A stretch of 64,000 bases of DNA from contig CM072808.1 of NCBI GenBank assembly GCA_037013495.1, positions 13,741,319-13,805,318 on the forward strand, read 5' to 3'. The notes beneath the pieces were generated by a model. That model saw only the letters and a list, made by a program, of their open reading frames with translations. It was not told where the DNA came from and did not search any database. Below are positions 35,622 to 49,000 of this stretch, piece by piece. Every line of letters begins with the position of its first letter. The stretch's first letter is position 1. The position numbers and the translations under genes are program-made. The stretch comes from Hippophae tibetana. Its lineage: Eukaryota > Streptophyta > Magnoliopsida > Rosales > Elaeagnaceae.

Positions 35622-37293
35622 TGATAAATAAGATATCGTTCCCATGGAGATTTGTTACCAATATTTGTTAAGTACTAAAATTGTTTCAACCTAATTTTAT
35701 CCAAAAACTTGATAGTTGGATAGAGTTTAACTAAACTAATTTTAAATAACAATATATGAAATTAACACTTGAAGAAAACTCTAGGATTGCAATTTCACCA
35801 AATCAATCCATTGAATCATATTATTTTCTCTTGATTTATGTTTTCGCATTTAATTTGTCAACCAAGAACTACTAATTTATCCATATGTCACTTCCAATAA
35901 CAAATAGACACATCTCGCTAAAATAATTCACTATATTCCTATGTGAATTAAATTTACCAAAGATTCATTAAGCTTAAAGTTCTCAATTGCTACACATACA
36001 ATAAACGTATATTCCTATCCCATATAAATACATGTTATTCTATCCACGAGCAAAACACAAAAATTCCTTTTCCAAGTTCATTAGGGTTCACAGATCAATT
36101 AATTAATTTTCCAATAATCAAAGCCATTAAGCACAAATAGAATAAACAAATTAAAAACATATCACAAATAATTCAAAAATAATTAATTCAAGTTTCATAA
36201 TTTAAGCTACATTGCAACCCTAGAAAAAATAATTTAGTTAATAGCAAAAATTGGCATTACAATATGAAAATATTTAGACATTTCAGGGAAATAGAATTAA
36301 GAAAAAAAAGATTAGAAGAAACTCTTTCTCAATGAAAAAATGGTATTCCTTCCTTTTTCTTCTTCATTGCTATCTCTTTTCTCTGTATTTTACCTAACAA
36401 AACAACAAAACAAGTCAAAAAAATTATTATGTGTGTTCTCTCTATTTTTCAAAAACGTAGAGCAAAAACCAAAACTCTGTTTTTTGCTTCTCTGAGTTCT
36501 CCAAAATATACATCACAATATTCCAAACACGCGTGCAAAAAGTGGGAAATAAATCGTGCAAAACAAGCTGGCGAGAGAAATTTTCTGGATTTTTATTTCA
36601 CAATACGCATGCATATGGCGACATCTGATTCACTAGAAGGATAACAAGACATGCGGCAACTTCAGAAAGGGCAAAATGCGAAGGTGTAGGCGTAATAAAT
36701 GGACCGTATCACAGGGGAAATCTGTGCTCTGGGATGTGCGGAACAACTGTTCTCTACTGGTAACTCTCTCGCATGGGGCATGGACAACATGCATAATCTG
36801 GTTTGTTCGTGGTTTGATATGATAGTGGGTGACATAGAGCGCATATCATGGAAATCAATTGCATAGATAGGCAGACCCCACTCTACTTGCCGAACTATAC
36901 AAATAGTTGGAAATCTCATTCACTCGCCCATGTACCGTTTGCATCTCACTTTCTTGATCCTCACCGTTAAATTTCTATTATGACGGTGCATGAGGCATGT
37001 TTATCAATGTTGCACGTGGTACTCCCATTCTGCGTAGAAAATAATTTTAAATTCAATTTTTTTTGTTAGTTGCATTTAAGCCCTCTTTTTAATTCAAATT
37101 AAATTTTCAACTTTTATTATTTGCATTTAAGTCCTTTTTTTATTTAAATTGTTTAATTTCTCTAAAAATATAATTTCTTACAAAACTAACACTAAATAAT
37201 AATTTAGGAACTTAAAATTAACTAAAAACCTAAAGAATATAGAAATTATAATTAGTAAATTGGAAAAAATAACTCTAAAACATAGAGTTATCA
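35622..37293 (-). repeat. 3' LTR of the Athila-type element
   Basis: 1672 bp, TGATAAATAAG...GAGTTATCA on the plus strand. Direct repeat of 40738-42130. A purine tract abuts its right side at 37294-37306. Confidence 0.85.
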
Positions 37294-38318
37294 CACCCTC
37301 AAACTTAAAATTTTGCTAGTCCTTGAGCAAAAGGAAAGAAAATAAACAAGGATATATGCACTCAAAATAGTGATTTTCAAAACATTTCTCATTGGTCATA
37401 TAAATAACATAACTCAAAGAAGTACAAGAATTTTATCTAAGCATTGAAAGCAATTCAAAAGTATGTTACATTTTCACATTGAATTTTCTTATGTGTGTGA
37501 AGTCTTTTCATAATTCATCACATGAAATCCAGATGATTTTATGCAAATATGGAACCAATTAATCTTAATGAAATCACAAATCTCATAAGTTCGTTTTTCA
37601 CTTCTTTCTCCACTAATGTAGACAAACATAAAACCAAAAATCAATAAGACTTTATTAATCTTGTAATGTATGGCTTAGGTAAAGGTAGGATAAAAGATAA
37701 TATTTGGCTGAAATGTTTCCTAAACACATCATTTTATGATCAAAACAGGACACCTTCTAACATCTCAATGAATACTTCCTAAGTTGGGTTTTCACTTCTC
37801 ATGCCACATCTTTATTATTTTGTTTTTGGTACATCTTTAAAAGGTTCCTAACAATGGCTCAATTTTTTAATTTTTTTTATTAGGCTTATATGTAGCTAAC
37901 AAATAAAAGTAAACATAAAGGCTCAAAAGGGGTATACTATGGATAATACATGAAAAGTTGGATAGAAAGGCTCAACCAAACAAACAAAGCTACACAAGCA
38001 ACAATACCAAGAAAATAATTCAAATAAGTTTAATCTCTCCACCCCCAAACTTAATATGCACATTGTCCTCAATGTGTGAAAATTAAAGAAAAAAGGAGAT
38101 GGGTTAAAAGAAACTTCCCTGGTTGGTGAGTTGGCTTGTAAGATTGAAATCCACCAATAGTTTTACTTTCTCCACTTTGCACCTATCAAACAAAATAGAG
38201 AAATATTAAAAATAGTATGTGTTCAACTAAGTAAAATAAATAAAAAATAAAACACATGGGTTGCCTCCAAATAAGTGCTTGATTTAGAGTCATCAGCTTG
38301 ACTTCCTGTCTCTTTGCT
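37294..38318 (-). other. 3' noncoding region of the Athila-type element
   Basis: No gene. Contains two purine-rich tracts on the minus strand (38035-38050 region, GTTTGGGGGTGG type, and the tract abutting the LTR). Segment 37550-37700 is related to 54690-54960 and 59500-59700, showing several Athila-like elements with similar 3' regions. Confidence 0.6.
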
Positions 38319-38651
38319 TCAAGTAGGATCAAATAACATAATGGTGGGCTTTTGATGATCAATGTCATCTCCCCAATAAGGTCTGAGTTTTTTCCCATTC
38401 ACTTGGAAATTCCTTTGTGATTTTTCATCTTTAATCTCAAAAGTACCATATGGATGCACTTTCAAAATAATGAAAGGACCTGACCACCTCGATTTTAGTT
38501 TTCTTGGGAAGAATTGCAAATGAGACTTGAAGAGAAAAACTTGTTGTCCTTGTTTAGAGTATCGATGCAAAAGCTTATTTTCATGACATCTCTTCATCTT
38601 CTCTTTATAGAGCTTAGAATTTTTATATGCTTGTAGACAGAATTGGTCCAT
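38319..38651 (-). pseudogene. Athila-type integrase C-terminal region
   Basis: A 110-codon stretch: YKNSKLYKEKMKRCHENKLL, QQVFLFKSHLQFFPRKLKSR, WSGPFIILKVHPYGTFEI and VNGKKLRPYWGDD. This is the C-terminal integrase region with the FxGKLxSRWxGPF-type (GPF/Y) motif. Fossil. Confidence 0.8.
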
Positions 38652-38789
38652 CTCATTGAGTTATAGACGATGCTTTTCGCAAGTGGCTCTCAAGTCATTA
38701 TTCAGATTCATAGGAGAAACTTTTGAAGAATCAGTAGTAGAGCTTTTTGTGAACATGCTTTCAACTAACTCATATACCATGTCAACTCT

Positions 38790-39128
38790 TTAATAATCAT
38801 CAGATTCACCTAGAAATTTCATACCTTTAAACACTTTGAAAGTTACCTCTTGGTCTTGAACTTTCATGGTGAGCTCCTCTTTCTGAACATCAATCAAAGT
38901 CCTTCCTATTGCTAAAAATGGCCTCCCGAGAATAATAGGGATCTCTTTGTCTTCCTCCATATCAAGAATTATGAAATCTACAGGAAAAATAAACTTGTCT
39001 ACCTTCACAAGCACATCCTCTATAATGCCTTTTGGGTGCTTCAAAGACCTATCTGCAAGCTGAAGAGTTACAGTGGTTGGGTTTACTTCTCCTAATCCAA
39101 GTGTTTGATAGATGGAAAATGGCATCAA
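38790..39128 (-). pseudogene. Athila-type aspartic protease region
   Basis: A 112-codon stretch: MMPFSIYQTLGLGEVNPTTV, then QLADRSLKHPKGIIEDVLVK, VDFIILDMEEDKEIPIILGR and PFLAIGRTLIDVQKEELTMK. The ILGRPFLA motif and the ADRS/HPKGI block are typical of gypsy proteases. Fossil. Confidence 0.8.
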
Positions 39129-39299
39129 ATTAATGCTAGCACCTAGATCACATAGAGCTCTGCCAAAGAATTTATCACCAATAGTACAAGAAATGGTGAA
39201 ACTTCCTGGATCTTTAACCTTATGCGGTAGCTTTTTCTGAAGGATGGCGCTACACTCCTCTGTAAGAGCAACTGTCTCGAAATCACCTAACCTCCTCTT

Positions 39300-40700
39300 T
39301 TAAGATAAGATATCCTTCATAAATTTCACATAGCTAGGCATTTGCTCCAAAGCATCAGCAAAAGGAATGTCAATATGAAGCTTTTTAAATACTTCAAGAA
39401 ACTTGGATAATTTCTTATCAAGATTTTGCTTATGGAAGCGTTGAAGAAACTGAATTGGTGGAGTGTAAGGCTTGGGACTATCTAAACCTGGCTTCATCAT
39501 TGATTTTTTTGTTGCTTCATTCTATTTTTCTATCTCTTCCCTATGATATTGTATTTATGAGCCAATAACTTCAACAATAGGAGTTGGAGGAAAAATGGGC
39601 TTCTGTATTTCTTTCAACTCTTTTCCACTTCTAAGTGTGATTGCCTTACAATGATATTTTCCTCCCCTATTAGGATTGGTTTTAGTATCACTTGGAAAAG
39701 TTCCTTGAGGGAGGTTATTGACAGCAGTAGCAAGTTGACCCAACTAAACTTCAAGATTTCTGATAAATGTTGCTTGATTCTGAAGAATAGTTTCATTTTT
39801 GGCTATGTATTGAGCAAACATATCTTCCAATGATGGCCTTTTCTCTTATGGTGGAGCTTGATTATGAAAATCCGGAGTATATGTAGGCTTCATAGAAGAT
39901 GATGGGTCTTGATTATTACTCTAAGAAAAATTTGTTTTGATGCCTATTGTAGTTGGAAACAAAACTGACAGATTCAGAGTTGTAAGGAAATATCTCACTG
40001 ACATGGCTTCCATTGTAAATTTCACATGCAACAAAAGGACTCTGAATAGCATGGACACCTAGAGTATCCATCTTCTTCACCAAAGTGGTTACTTGAGTAG
40101 TTAAAGCGAACATAACATCAATCTCGTGAATTCCAGCCGCTCTCTTAGGCATCATCCTTTATGATGGCCACTCGTAGCTATTAGAAGCTATTTCCTCTAA
40201 TAAGTTATAGGCTTCATCAATAGATTTTCCCATAAGAGCACCACCTGCTACAATGTCAATCATGTTTCTAGTCGGACCTATCAAACTATTATAAAATGTT
40301 TGAACTTGAAGACATTTTGGTAAACCATGGTAAGGGCATCTTCTAAGTAGATCTTTATACCTCTCCCATGATTCATATAATGGTTTTGAGTCAAATTGCA
40401 CAAAGGTGGTGATTTCATTCCTCATCCTTGCAGTCTTTGCTAGTGGAAAAAATTTGGCTAAGAATTTTTGAGCCAAATCATCCCAAGTAGTGATAGAACC
40501 AGATGGAAATGAACTAAACCAACCCTTTTCCTTATCCCGGAGTGAAAAATGAAAAAGTATCAACCAAATACCGTCATCAGCGACTCCATTATGCCCGAAG
40601 GTATCACAAATCTCTAAAAAGTTGGCTATATGAGATTTTGGGTCATCCTAGGGTAAACCTCTAAAATGAACTGATGTTTGAATCATCTGAATGATCGCAA
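39300..40700 (-). pseudogene. Athila-type gag
   Basis: The 134-codon stretch 40563-40159 holds the Retrotrans_gag domain: FHFSLRDKEKGWFSSFPSGS, WDDLAQKFLAKFFP, YESWERYKDLLRRCPYHGLP and QTFYNSLIGPTRNMIDIVAG. It is followed by SNSYEWPS and, at 40155-39916, by KRAAGIHEIDVM, and then by the C-terminal gag region with AITLRSGKEL (39743-39555) and PPIQFLQRFHKQNLDKKLSK (39500-39300). This domain order is that of the Athila clade. Fossil. Confidence 0.85.
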
Positions 40701-40737
40701 ACTTAATCTCAAAATTGTTGGCTTGATCTATTCCGAT

Positions 40738-42130
40738 AAAAAATAGACACATCTTGCTAAAATAATTGACTATATTCCTATGAGAATTAAATTTACCAAA
40801 GATTCATTAAGCTCAAATTTCTCAATAGCTACACATACAATAAAGGTATATTCCTATCCCATATAAATACATGTTATTCTATCCACGAGCAAAACACAAA
40901 AATTCCTTTTCCAAGTTCATTAGGATTCACAAATCAATTGATTACTCTTCCAATAATCAAAGGCATTAAGCACATATAGAATAAACAAATTAAAAACATC
41001 TCATAAATCATTCAAAAATAATTAATTCAAGTTTCATAATATAAGCTACATTGCAACCCTAGAACAAAAAATTTAGTTCATAGCAAAAATTGACATTACA
41101 ATACGAAAATATTTAGACATTTCAGAGAAATAAAATTAAGAAAAAAAAGATTAGAAGAAACTCTTTCACAATTCCTCAATGAAAAAATGGTATTCCTTCC
41201 TTTTTCTTCTTCATTGTTGTCTCCTTTCTCTGTATTTTACCTAACAAAACAACAACACAAGTCAAAAAATTGCTTCTATGTGTTCTCTCTATTTTTCAGA
41301 GACATAGAACAAAACCCAAAACTCTCTTTTCTTCTTCTCCGAGTTCTACAAAATATACATCACAAAATATTCCAGACACGCGTGCAAAAAGTGTTAAACA
41401 AATCGTACAAAACAAGTTGGCCAGAGAAATATTTATGGATTTTTATTTCACAATACGCATGATATGTGGTGACATCTAATTTTTTGGAAGGATAACAAGA
41501 CACATGATGGCTTTGGAATGGGTGAAATGCGAGGGCACACACACAATAAGTGGACCACGTCACAGGGGAAATCCGCATGTTGGGTTGTGGGGAACAACTG
41601 GATTCTACTCGTGAATCTTTCACGTGAAGCATGGAAAACACGCATAATCTGGTCCATTCGTGGTTTGATCTGATGGTGGGTGACATGGAAATCAATTGCG
41701 TAGATAGGTAGACCCCACTCTACTCGCCGGACTATACAAACAGTTGGAAATCTCATCCACTCGCCCACGTACCGTTTGCTTCTCACTCTCTTGATCCTCA
41801 TCGTTGAATTTCTAATATGATGGTGCATGAGACACATTTATCAATGTCACACGTGGTGCTCCCATTCTGCATAGAAAATAATTTAAAATTCAAAATTTTT
41901 GTTAGTTGCATTTAAGCCCTCTTTTTTAATTCAAATTAAATTTTCAACTTTTGTTATTTGCATTTAAGTCCTTTTTTAATTTAAATTGTTTAATTTCTTT
42001 AAAAATATAATTTCTTACAAAACTAACACTAAATAATAATTTAGGAACTTAAAATTAACTAAAAACCTAAAGAATATAGACATTATAATTACTAAATTGA
42101 ACAAAATAACTCTAAAACACAGAGTTATCA
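40738..42130 (-). repeat. 5' LTR of the Athila-type element
   Basis: About 1.39 kb, colinear with 35890-37293 of the other LTR. Ends TTATCA at 42130. Confidence 0.85.
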
Positions 42131-43015
42131 TATATAATAGTCAATATCGCACCTCAGCTATATTTAAGTCCTTAATCACTCCATAAACCTTATGAGGCCA
42201 TCGTTAGCAAAATTAACCAAAGGAGATTAATACTACAATTCAAGAGATTGATTGTATTTCTTCTTCTACTCTTTTCTTTATCAATTTTTATGTCTTTTTT
42301 TATGAAAAATATGAACTTTATGAACACAATTATGTGTAGTTAATTTATTAATCTAGGGATCTTATGAACCCAATTTTCACCATGTGATGATCTAATATTT
42401 TACCCCAATTATATTTTTAATTTAATTATATTATTTAATCTGATTTGTATGCTATTAATTATTTGACCAATAATTTATCTATAGAGGCAATTAAATATAT
42501 TTGAGAGAATTATTTAATTGTTTGTCTAGATTGAATAACATGCATAGTTTCTAGGCAGAGATGTATGATTCTTATGTATATGATCCATAATTGATGAACT
42601 TAATGAGTAATATGCAACTTAATTGGCATGAGAGTGTGATTAAATTAATTATTATATAATGTGTAGTTTACATAAGAGAGGAATACGTGCTAGGTTAGAT
42701 TCAATTGATCATGTAATTAGTTGATAATTATATTGGGGGGATTTAGCGATTCACATGTTCAGGAAATTGGGGGATTAAGTATTCCTAGATATTTTCTAAT
42801 ATATCTTTTTATTTACCAAATCTGATTTAATTAATTATTGTTGTTTACATTTAGTTACTTTAATTTTCCTTCCTTAAAATATAAAAACATAAAAAAATTG
42901 ATTTTTTTAGTTTTAAAAATTAGTTTCTAATAAAATAATCTACACAGGAATGATATTTTCTTGTCATTATATTACTTATTGCGATATGTATACTTGCATA
43001 TTCATTGCTCACACT
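42131..43015 (+). mobile_element. LTR-like fragment of unidentified retrotransposon
   Basis: AT-rich, no gene. 42131-42300 shows nothing recognisable. From about 42300 the sequence has LTR character; its end near 42960-43013 reads 'acacaggaatgatattttc', 'cattatattactta' and 'gtatacttgcatattc', similar in layout to gypsy LTR 3' ends. No internal domain adjoins. Low confidence. Confidence 0.35.
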
Positions 43016-43019
43016 TCTT

Positions 43020-43910
43020 GTGTCCGATCAACATCCTCGAGTTTTTAGAGGCAACCACTCTACAATAAATAATTCACTTACAATAAACAAGTTACAACTC
43101 TGATAGCAATAAAACTACTATTACCTCTATCAGCCAGGGCCTTCACCCAAATTTCCTACTGTTGCTTTTTTACTTGTTTCTTTCACAATGAAATTGGTTT
43201 GACACTTGACCTAACTATCCTCCACAACCAACACCATTTAATTCAATGCGATTGATGAACCTAGATTAGTAATAAGAAGTGTAATTTCTCACATTCTCAA
43301 GGAACACATAGTCCATCACTAATATCAAATCATGTACGGAAGACACACAGTCAACCCACATACATATATAGCCTATGATTTGACTACTAAATTCATTGAA
43401 TGACCCATACTCAAAAGTAAACTCTCCAAAATTTATTTGAGAAATAGATATATTAATCCACATAAATTTTGGTAGGGTTTCAATATATAAATCATGGGTA
43501 AGGAATAAGATAACTAGGGGTATTTAGAGAACTTTGATTTCCACCCCGCCAACCACTTCACCAAATGTGGTGGCAAGGGTGGTGGCTAGTTTGTTGGTAA
43601 GGTGCTAAAAAATCACATTTTTTTCCGTTTCAAAAACTACCAAGTAAATTCATAAATACTTGCACCTGAAATGAGTCAAAAATAAAAGTGACAACATCGG
43701 CGAGCGAGTGATAGCATGCACACTATGAAAAACAATCACAAAGTGTGTGTAAATATGCTTGCATACAATATGTATATAACTATGTGTGTGTGTGTATTAC
43801 TAATTTGTAGTAGCCAACCTTACATAGATGAATACAAATATGCTAAGTAAAATAACAAACATCGTGTTTCGTACATAGAAAAGAAACACAAAGACATGAA
43901 GTACAACAAA
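43020..43910. repeat. Dispersed repeat family R, copy A
   Basis: Shares long colinear similarity with copies B (49130-52340) and C (55890-57380): 'aacatcctcgag...ggcaaccact', 'caccatttaat', 'ggtggcaagggtggtgg', 'gtgtgtgtaaatatgc', 'caaccttacatagatga' and 'aaacacaaagacat'. It ends just where copies B and C run into a purine-rich (minus strand) tract. Probably an LTR of a minus-oriented LTR retrotransposon. No coding sequence. Confidence 0.6.
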
Positions 43911-45040
43911 ACTGACACAAATTTTTATATCTTTACTACTTTCCTATATCTTTATATGCTTCTATTTTCTTTTCTTTTATGTACCTATCTTAACAGTGAC
44001 AGATTCATGAATTTTTGTTAAATAAGGCTAAATCGTATATGTTTTAAAATATAAATTATTAAATATAAAACCCATAAATTAGAGACAATGTGTTATAACT
44101 CAACAATATTAAGCTTATTTTAACATATTAAAGGTCTAGAGGTTAAGTTTCATTTACAAGTGTATTAGTTGAGTTGTATAAAAAATGTCCAAAAATTATT
44201 ATTGACATCATTCATATTTATTTATAGCCAAACCACAATTATATATATTTGACATTTTCAATATAGGACAAGTTATTATTATTGTTTTATTCATAGTTGT
44301 ATATCTTATAAAACCTTTCAATATAGTCATTATCTTTTTTTAAAGAAAAATAAAATTATCTAATAGTTAATGTAAAGTAGTATTTTCTATTTGTGAATTA
44401 AAATAATCTAAAATTAAAATATAGTATGTGTTAAAAATAATCATCATTAATGTTAATTAGATGTATAAAGTTTTTAATATCCACTTTGTGCCTATGGTTT
44501 AAAATTTAACTTATTGTACATTTGAATAAATCATTTTTGATAAAATATTAATCTGGATTGAAACCCGATGTAGCTTATCGTAAAGATACGTCACTACCTA
44601 TCTATTATGAGCTGTATTGGGTGTTATCTTTTTTTTTATGAGTGAGGTTTAGAAGTCCTTGAGATTGTTTCACCTCCATCTTGATTTCTTATTACTAAGG
44701 GTAGACTTTCAAAGATAAATGGTGTCATAAAAAATTTTACATTTTGTTTCATTAAATAAAAAAATGATTAATTTGTCACTTTAAAAAATATCCAATTTGC
44801 AATTGTAAAAGAATAATTTATTTTGTTTGATTACGTGAAATTAAACTTAAGTTCATCTTTTTTCCAAAATTTAGGGGAAATATGTACAATTTAAAAATAA
44901 ATGAACTTAATGTATTTTTGAAAAATTGTAAGACTTGTGTAGTATCAAACCTTATTTTAATAATACTCATCAATAAAACATATATTTCACGTGAATAAAT
45001 TCAATCTAAAATATCATAATTAACCATGATATAATATAAT
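43911..45040. other. Unassigned AT-rich sequence
   Basis: No gene, RNA or recognised element. A short block at 44560-44640 on the minus strand has a GGGTTTCAATCC box-B-like word, but nothing else supports a SINE. Confidence 0.4.
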
Positions 45041-48000
45041 TAATGAAAAGCTTTCTGAAAGGATTTAAGGAGAGTCATCTAACTCACTTAGATTTCCAAA
45101 AGCACTTGAACCAAACCGATTGTTCATATCATTCCCATATTGTATTAAGGACGTTAAATAGGGTAAGAAATTTTTTGTTTTATTTGATACGCTTTCTAAG
45201 GTTAAAATTAATTTACCTCTCTTAGATGTCATTAAGAATGTGCATTCCTATGCAATTTTTCTTTAAGAAAATAAACACTAATAGGAGAAAGTATGATGTT
45301 AATATAAGAACGATTGTATCAAAAGTTTCTAGTATAATAATTCAACAAAACCTTCCACTAAAATTGAATGACCCTAGTGGTTTTAATATTAATATTACTA
45401 TGGGAATAAAATGTGGTTAAGGCTATGCTAGATTTAGGTGCAAGTATTATTATTATGCCTTACTCAATATAGTTACAACTAGGTTTTGAGAAGTCCATCA
45501 ATTTGCTAATATGTCTATTAAATATCCCAAGGGCATGATTGAGGATTTACTTATGTAGTTTGATAAAATAATAATATCCATTAATTTTATGGTAAAGGGT
45601 ATGCAGTAAAATACATCAATGGATAAGGACCACACTATTCTTCTTGGTATGCCATTCATGGCCATAACGAAGACTATTATTGATGTTCATAGTGGGATAA
45701 CAATGAAAGTTTTGATTCCTTTCATATTTCTCCTATTTTTATTGTTGATAAGTGTTCATTTATTGATTGTATGGGTACACTTGCTCATAACACCTTTTTG
45801 TAGAATGAGATGAAGGATAAACTTTAATATGCTTTAACTATTGATAGGTAGAGGATGACTTAGATGGGGAGACTATGAGATACCATGAATTATTAGACAA
45901 TGCTAAACCAATAGAAGAGCTTAGCATAACCTTAGATCTACCTAGGACCCCATGTGGAGAAGAAAACACTCCTTCTAAGTTGAGCTTAAAGAGTTACTTA
46001 AGTCTCTTAAATACATGTTTTGGGAAGATGGGGAGAACTACCCAGTCATTATCTCTTCTACTTTAACCCCAACCTAAGAAGAAAAACTAGTGAGTTAGCT
46101 TAAGAAATTCAAGAAAGCCATAACTTGGAGCATTGGAGACATTAGATGTATTATTCTAACTATGTGTATAATTAAGACTAATTTAGGGAACAATATTAAA
46201 CATGTGAGAGAAGCCCAAAGAAAAATTAACCCAGTTACGTAAGAAGAAGTAAAAAATGAAATTTTGAAACTCTTAGAGATAAGAGGCTTTTATCCTATTT
46301 CTCATAGAAAGTGGGAAAGCCTAGTACATGTCATACCCAAGCAATCATATTTTCCCATGGTAAGAAATAACAAGAATAAGTTAGTGACTACTAGAAACAT
46401 AATGTGATGGAGGATGTGTATCAATTTTTAGACACTGAATTTATGCTCTAAGAATGATCACTTTTCCTTTCTTTTATTGATCAAATGTTAGAAAGATTAA
46501 CTGGGCATGACTTTTATTGTTTTTTATGGTCTTTTAGGATATTAACATGGTCTTGCTACATTCCAAAGATGCATGATGTCTATATTTTTGATATGGTAGA
46601 GATTCATTGAGGTATTCATGGATGACTTTTCTATCTTTGGTACCTCATTTGATATTGTTTGCATAAGTTGACTTTAGTTTTAAAATGATGTGTTGAATGC
46701 AACTTAACTCTTAGTTGGGAGAAAGGTCACTTCATAGTTAAACAAGGAATTTTGTTAAGACATATTATTGCAAGTAAAGGTATAGAATTGAGTAAGGCTA
46801 AAACTGGTTTAATTTCTAAACTATGACTCTTACTAATGTAAATAAAACTAAGTATTTCTTAGGACATGTATGTTTTTATAGGAGACTTATTAAGTATTTT
46901 TCTAAAATAAGTCATCCTTTATGTACCTTTTATCCAAGGATTTCTCCTTTGTGTTTGATAATGACTGCCTTATTTCTTTTAATATCTTGAAAGAAAAATT
47001 AACTTTTGTACCTATTATCATGGCACCTGATTGGTCTTTACCTTTTGAAATTATGTGTGGTGCTTTTAATTTTACTATAGGGGTTGTTTTGGAATAGAGA
47101 GTGGATAAGCATTTACATGTCATTTATCATGCTATTAAAACACTCGATGATGCCTAACTTAATTATTCTACAACTAAAAAGGAATTTCTGCTTGTTGTGT
47201 TTATATTGGCTAAATTTAGATCGTATTTGGTAGGGTCTAAAGTAATTATGCATTCAGATTATGCAACTTTGAGGTATTTATTAAATAAACTGAATGCTAA
47301 GCCAAGCTTGATTAGGTAGGTTTTGCTTTTGCAAGAATTTGACTTAAAGATCAAAGATAAGAAAGGGACAAAAAATGCAGTAGTTGCTCATTTACCTAGG
47401 TCAATTTATGATTTTGACACTACTGAGAGCGATAAGGAAATGTATATTGTTGAAACTTTTCTTGATGAACAATTGTTTACAATAGGCCTAAACCCATGTT
47501 ATGTTGACATAGTCAATTATCTTGCTAGTGGTATTTTGAGGCATAACATTCCTTTTATATAAAAAAGACTTTTCCATGATTGTAGGCACTATTTTTGGAA
47601 TGACTCCTATTTGTTCAAGCTTTGCGAAGATCAAGTCATCTAGAGACGTGTGCCTAAGGACAAATATTAGAGAATTTTGACCTTTAACCATGACCTTCAT
47701 TGTAGGGACAATTTTGATGGTAAGAAAATATCCCTAAAGGTATTACAGTCTAGTTTTTACTAGCCAATTTTGTTTAAATATGCATGTAATTTCTATATGC
47801 GTTGTGATATATGTCAAAGGATTGGTAACATAGGATAACGTGATAAGATTCCTTTGGCATCTAATTTGGTTATTGAACTTTTTGATATTTAAGGGATTGA
47901 CTTTATTGATTCTTTTTCCCCTTATTTTGGGTATGAATATATATTGGTTGTAGTTGACTATGTGTGCAAGTGGGTTGAAGCTATAATTACTAATATAATG

Positions 48001-49000
48001 ATGCTAAATGTGTTGTAAAATATTTGAAGGATGTAATATTTTGCAGGTTTGGGACACCTATGGTCAACATTAATGATGTTAGGAGCTAATTTTGTAATAA
48101 TCTCTTTGATGGATTACTGAAAAAGTATAATATCACACACAAAGTGGTTATTCCATGCCATCCATAAACTTTTGGTCATATAGAGGTAAGTAATAGATAA
48201 ATCAATGGTATCTTGGAATGGACAGGGCGGCCTGGAAGGAAGGATTAAGAAACCAAATTAAATAGTACATTATGGGTATAGTAAACAACTTACAAGACTC
48301 CCATTGGTATGAGTCCTTACTGGTTGATTTTTGAAAAGGCTTGCAATTTTCCCATTGAGTTTTAGCATAGAGCATATTGGGAAATCAAGAAATTAAACAT
48401 AGATGTTCAATAAGTAGGAGAGAAATGCTTGCTTCAAATTAATGAGCTAGAAAAGGTTAGGAATGAGGCTTATGAAAATGTAAAAATCTACAAAGAACTT
48501 ACTAAGTGTTACCACAACAAAGGCCTAATCCGTAAGTCTCTTTATCCTAAAATGAAAATTCTCTTATTTAATTCTCATTTTAAAATGTTTCAAGGAAAGT
48601 TGAAGTAAAGATGGTATGGACCATTTCAAGTTGTTCACATCTTCCCCTATGGAGTTGTAGAATTGATAAATCCAAAAATATCAAAATTCATTCAAAGTCA
48701 ATGGACAACGTGTAAAGCCTTACTTGGAAGGAGTTGATAGAAATGAAGACATTGAATGCATTGAATTGCATAAGCCTTCACCTTTAGTAGCATCTAACTA
48801 AGATGTTAAACCAGTGCTTGGTGGGAGGCAATCCACTGTTTTAGCTAATACTCTTTTCTTTTCTTTTCTTTTAATTTAGTTTTTTTCTTTTATTTATTAG
48901 TAGTTAATTTTCTATTTGGAAATTTCATTGATTTTCTGAACATATGCATAGTTGAAAAACATTGAGGAAAATGTTTAGTTTAGGTTTGGGAGTGTAATAG
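45040..49000 (+). mobile_element. Decayed Athila/Tat-like Ty3/gypsy pol
   Basis: A plus-strand pol fossil. Protease: MLDLGASI region (45430) and 45619-45813 with DHTILLGMPFMAITKTIIDV. Reverse transcriptase traces at about 46380-46900. RNase H near 47060-47330 ([20 protein letters not shown]). The linker 47323-47562 holds LLQEFDLKIKDKKGTKNAVV, HLPRS and CYVDIVNYLASG, a diagnostic of Athila/Tat elements. Integrase pieces to 48700 include NITHKVVIPCHP and KMFQGKLK-like ends. A 3' noncoding stretch ends in GTTTAGGTTTGGGAGTG at about 48980, followed by a putative LTR start TGTAATAGACCC near 48998. Dozens of interruptions; older than the element at 35622-42130. Confidence 0.8.

Larger units (their letters stand above)
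35622..42130 (-). mobile_element. Athila-type Ty3/gypsy element, shortened, with paired LTRs
   Basis: A minus-strand element between two direct repeats (LTRs) 35622-37293 and about 40738-42130. LTR termini are TGATAA...TTATCA. Parts in sense order: gag (about 40700-39300), protease (39128-38790), end of integrase (38651-38319), 3' noncoding region (38300-37300), and a purine tract TAAGTTTGAGGGTG next to the 3' LTR. Only part of pol is represented, so the copy is non-autonomous. Over 296 bases compared by eye the two LTRs differ at about 17 sites (near 6%), suggesting an insertion age of a few million years. I see no matching target duplication. Confidence 0.85.

Noticed and set aside
37294-38318. 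Candidate host gene in the low-repeat stretch
   Set aside because: No coding signal; position, purine tracts and similarity to 54690-54960 and 59500-59700 identify it as Athila-type 3' noncoding sequence.
44560-44640. tRNA-like box B word on the minus strand, suggesting a SINE
   Set aside because: No convincing box A at the right distance, no poly(A) or simple tail, and no target duplication.
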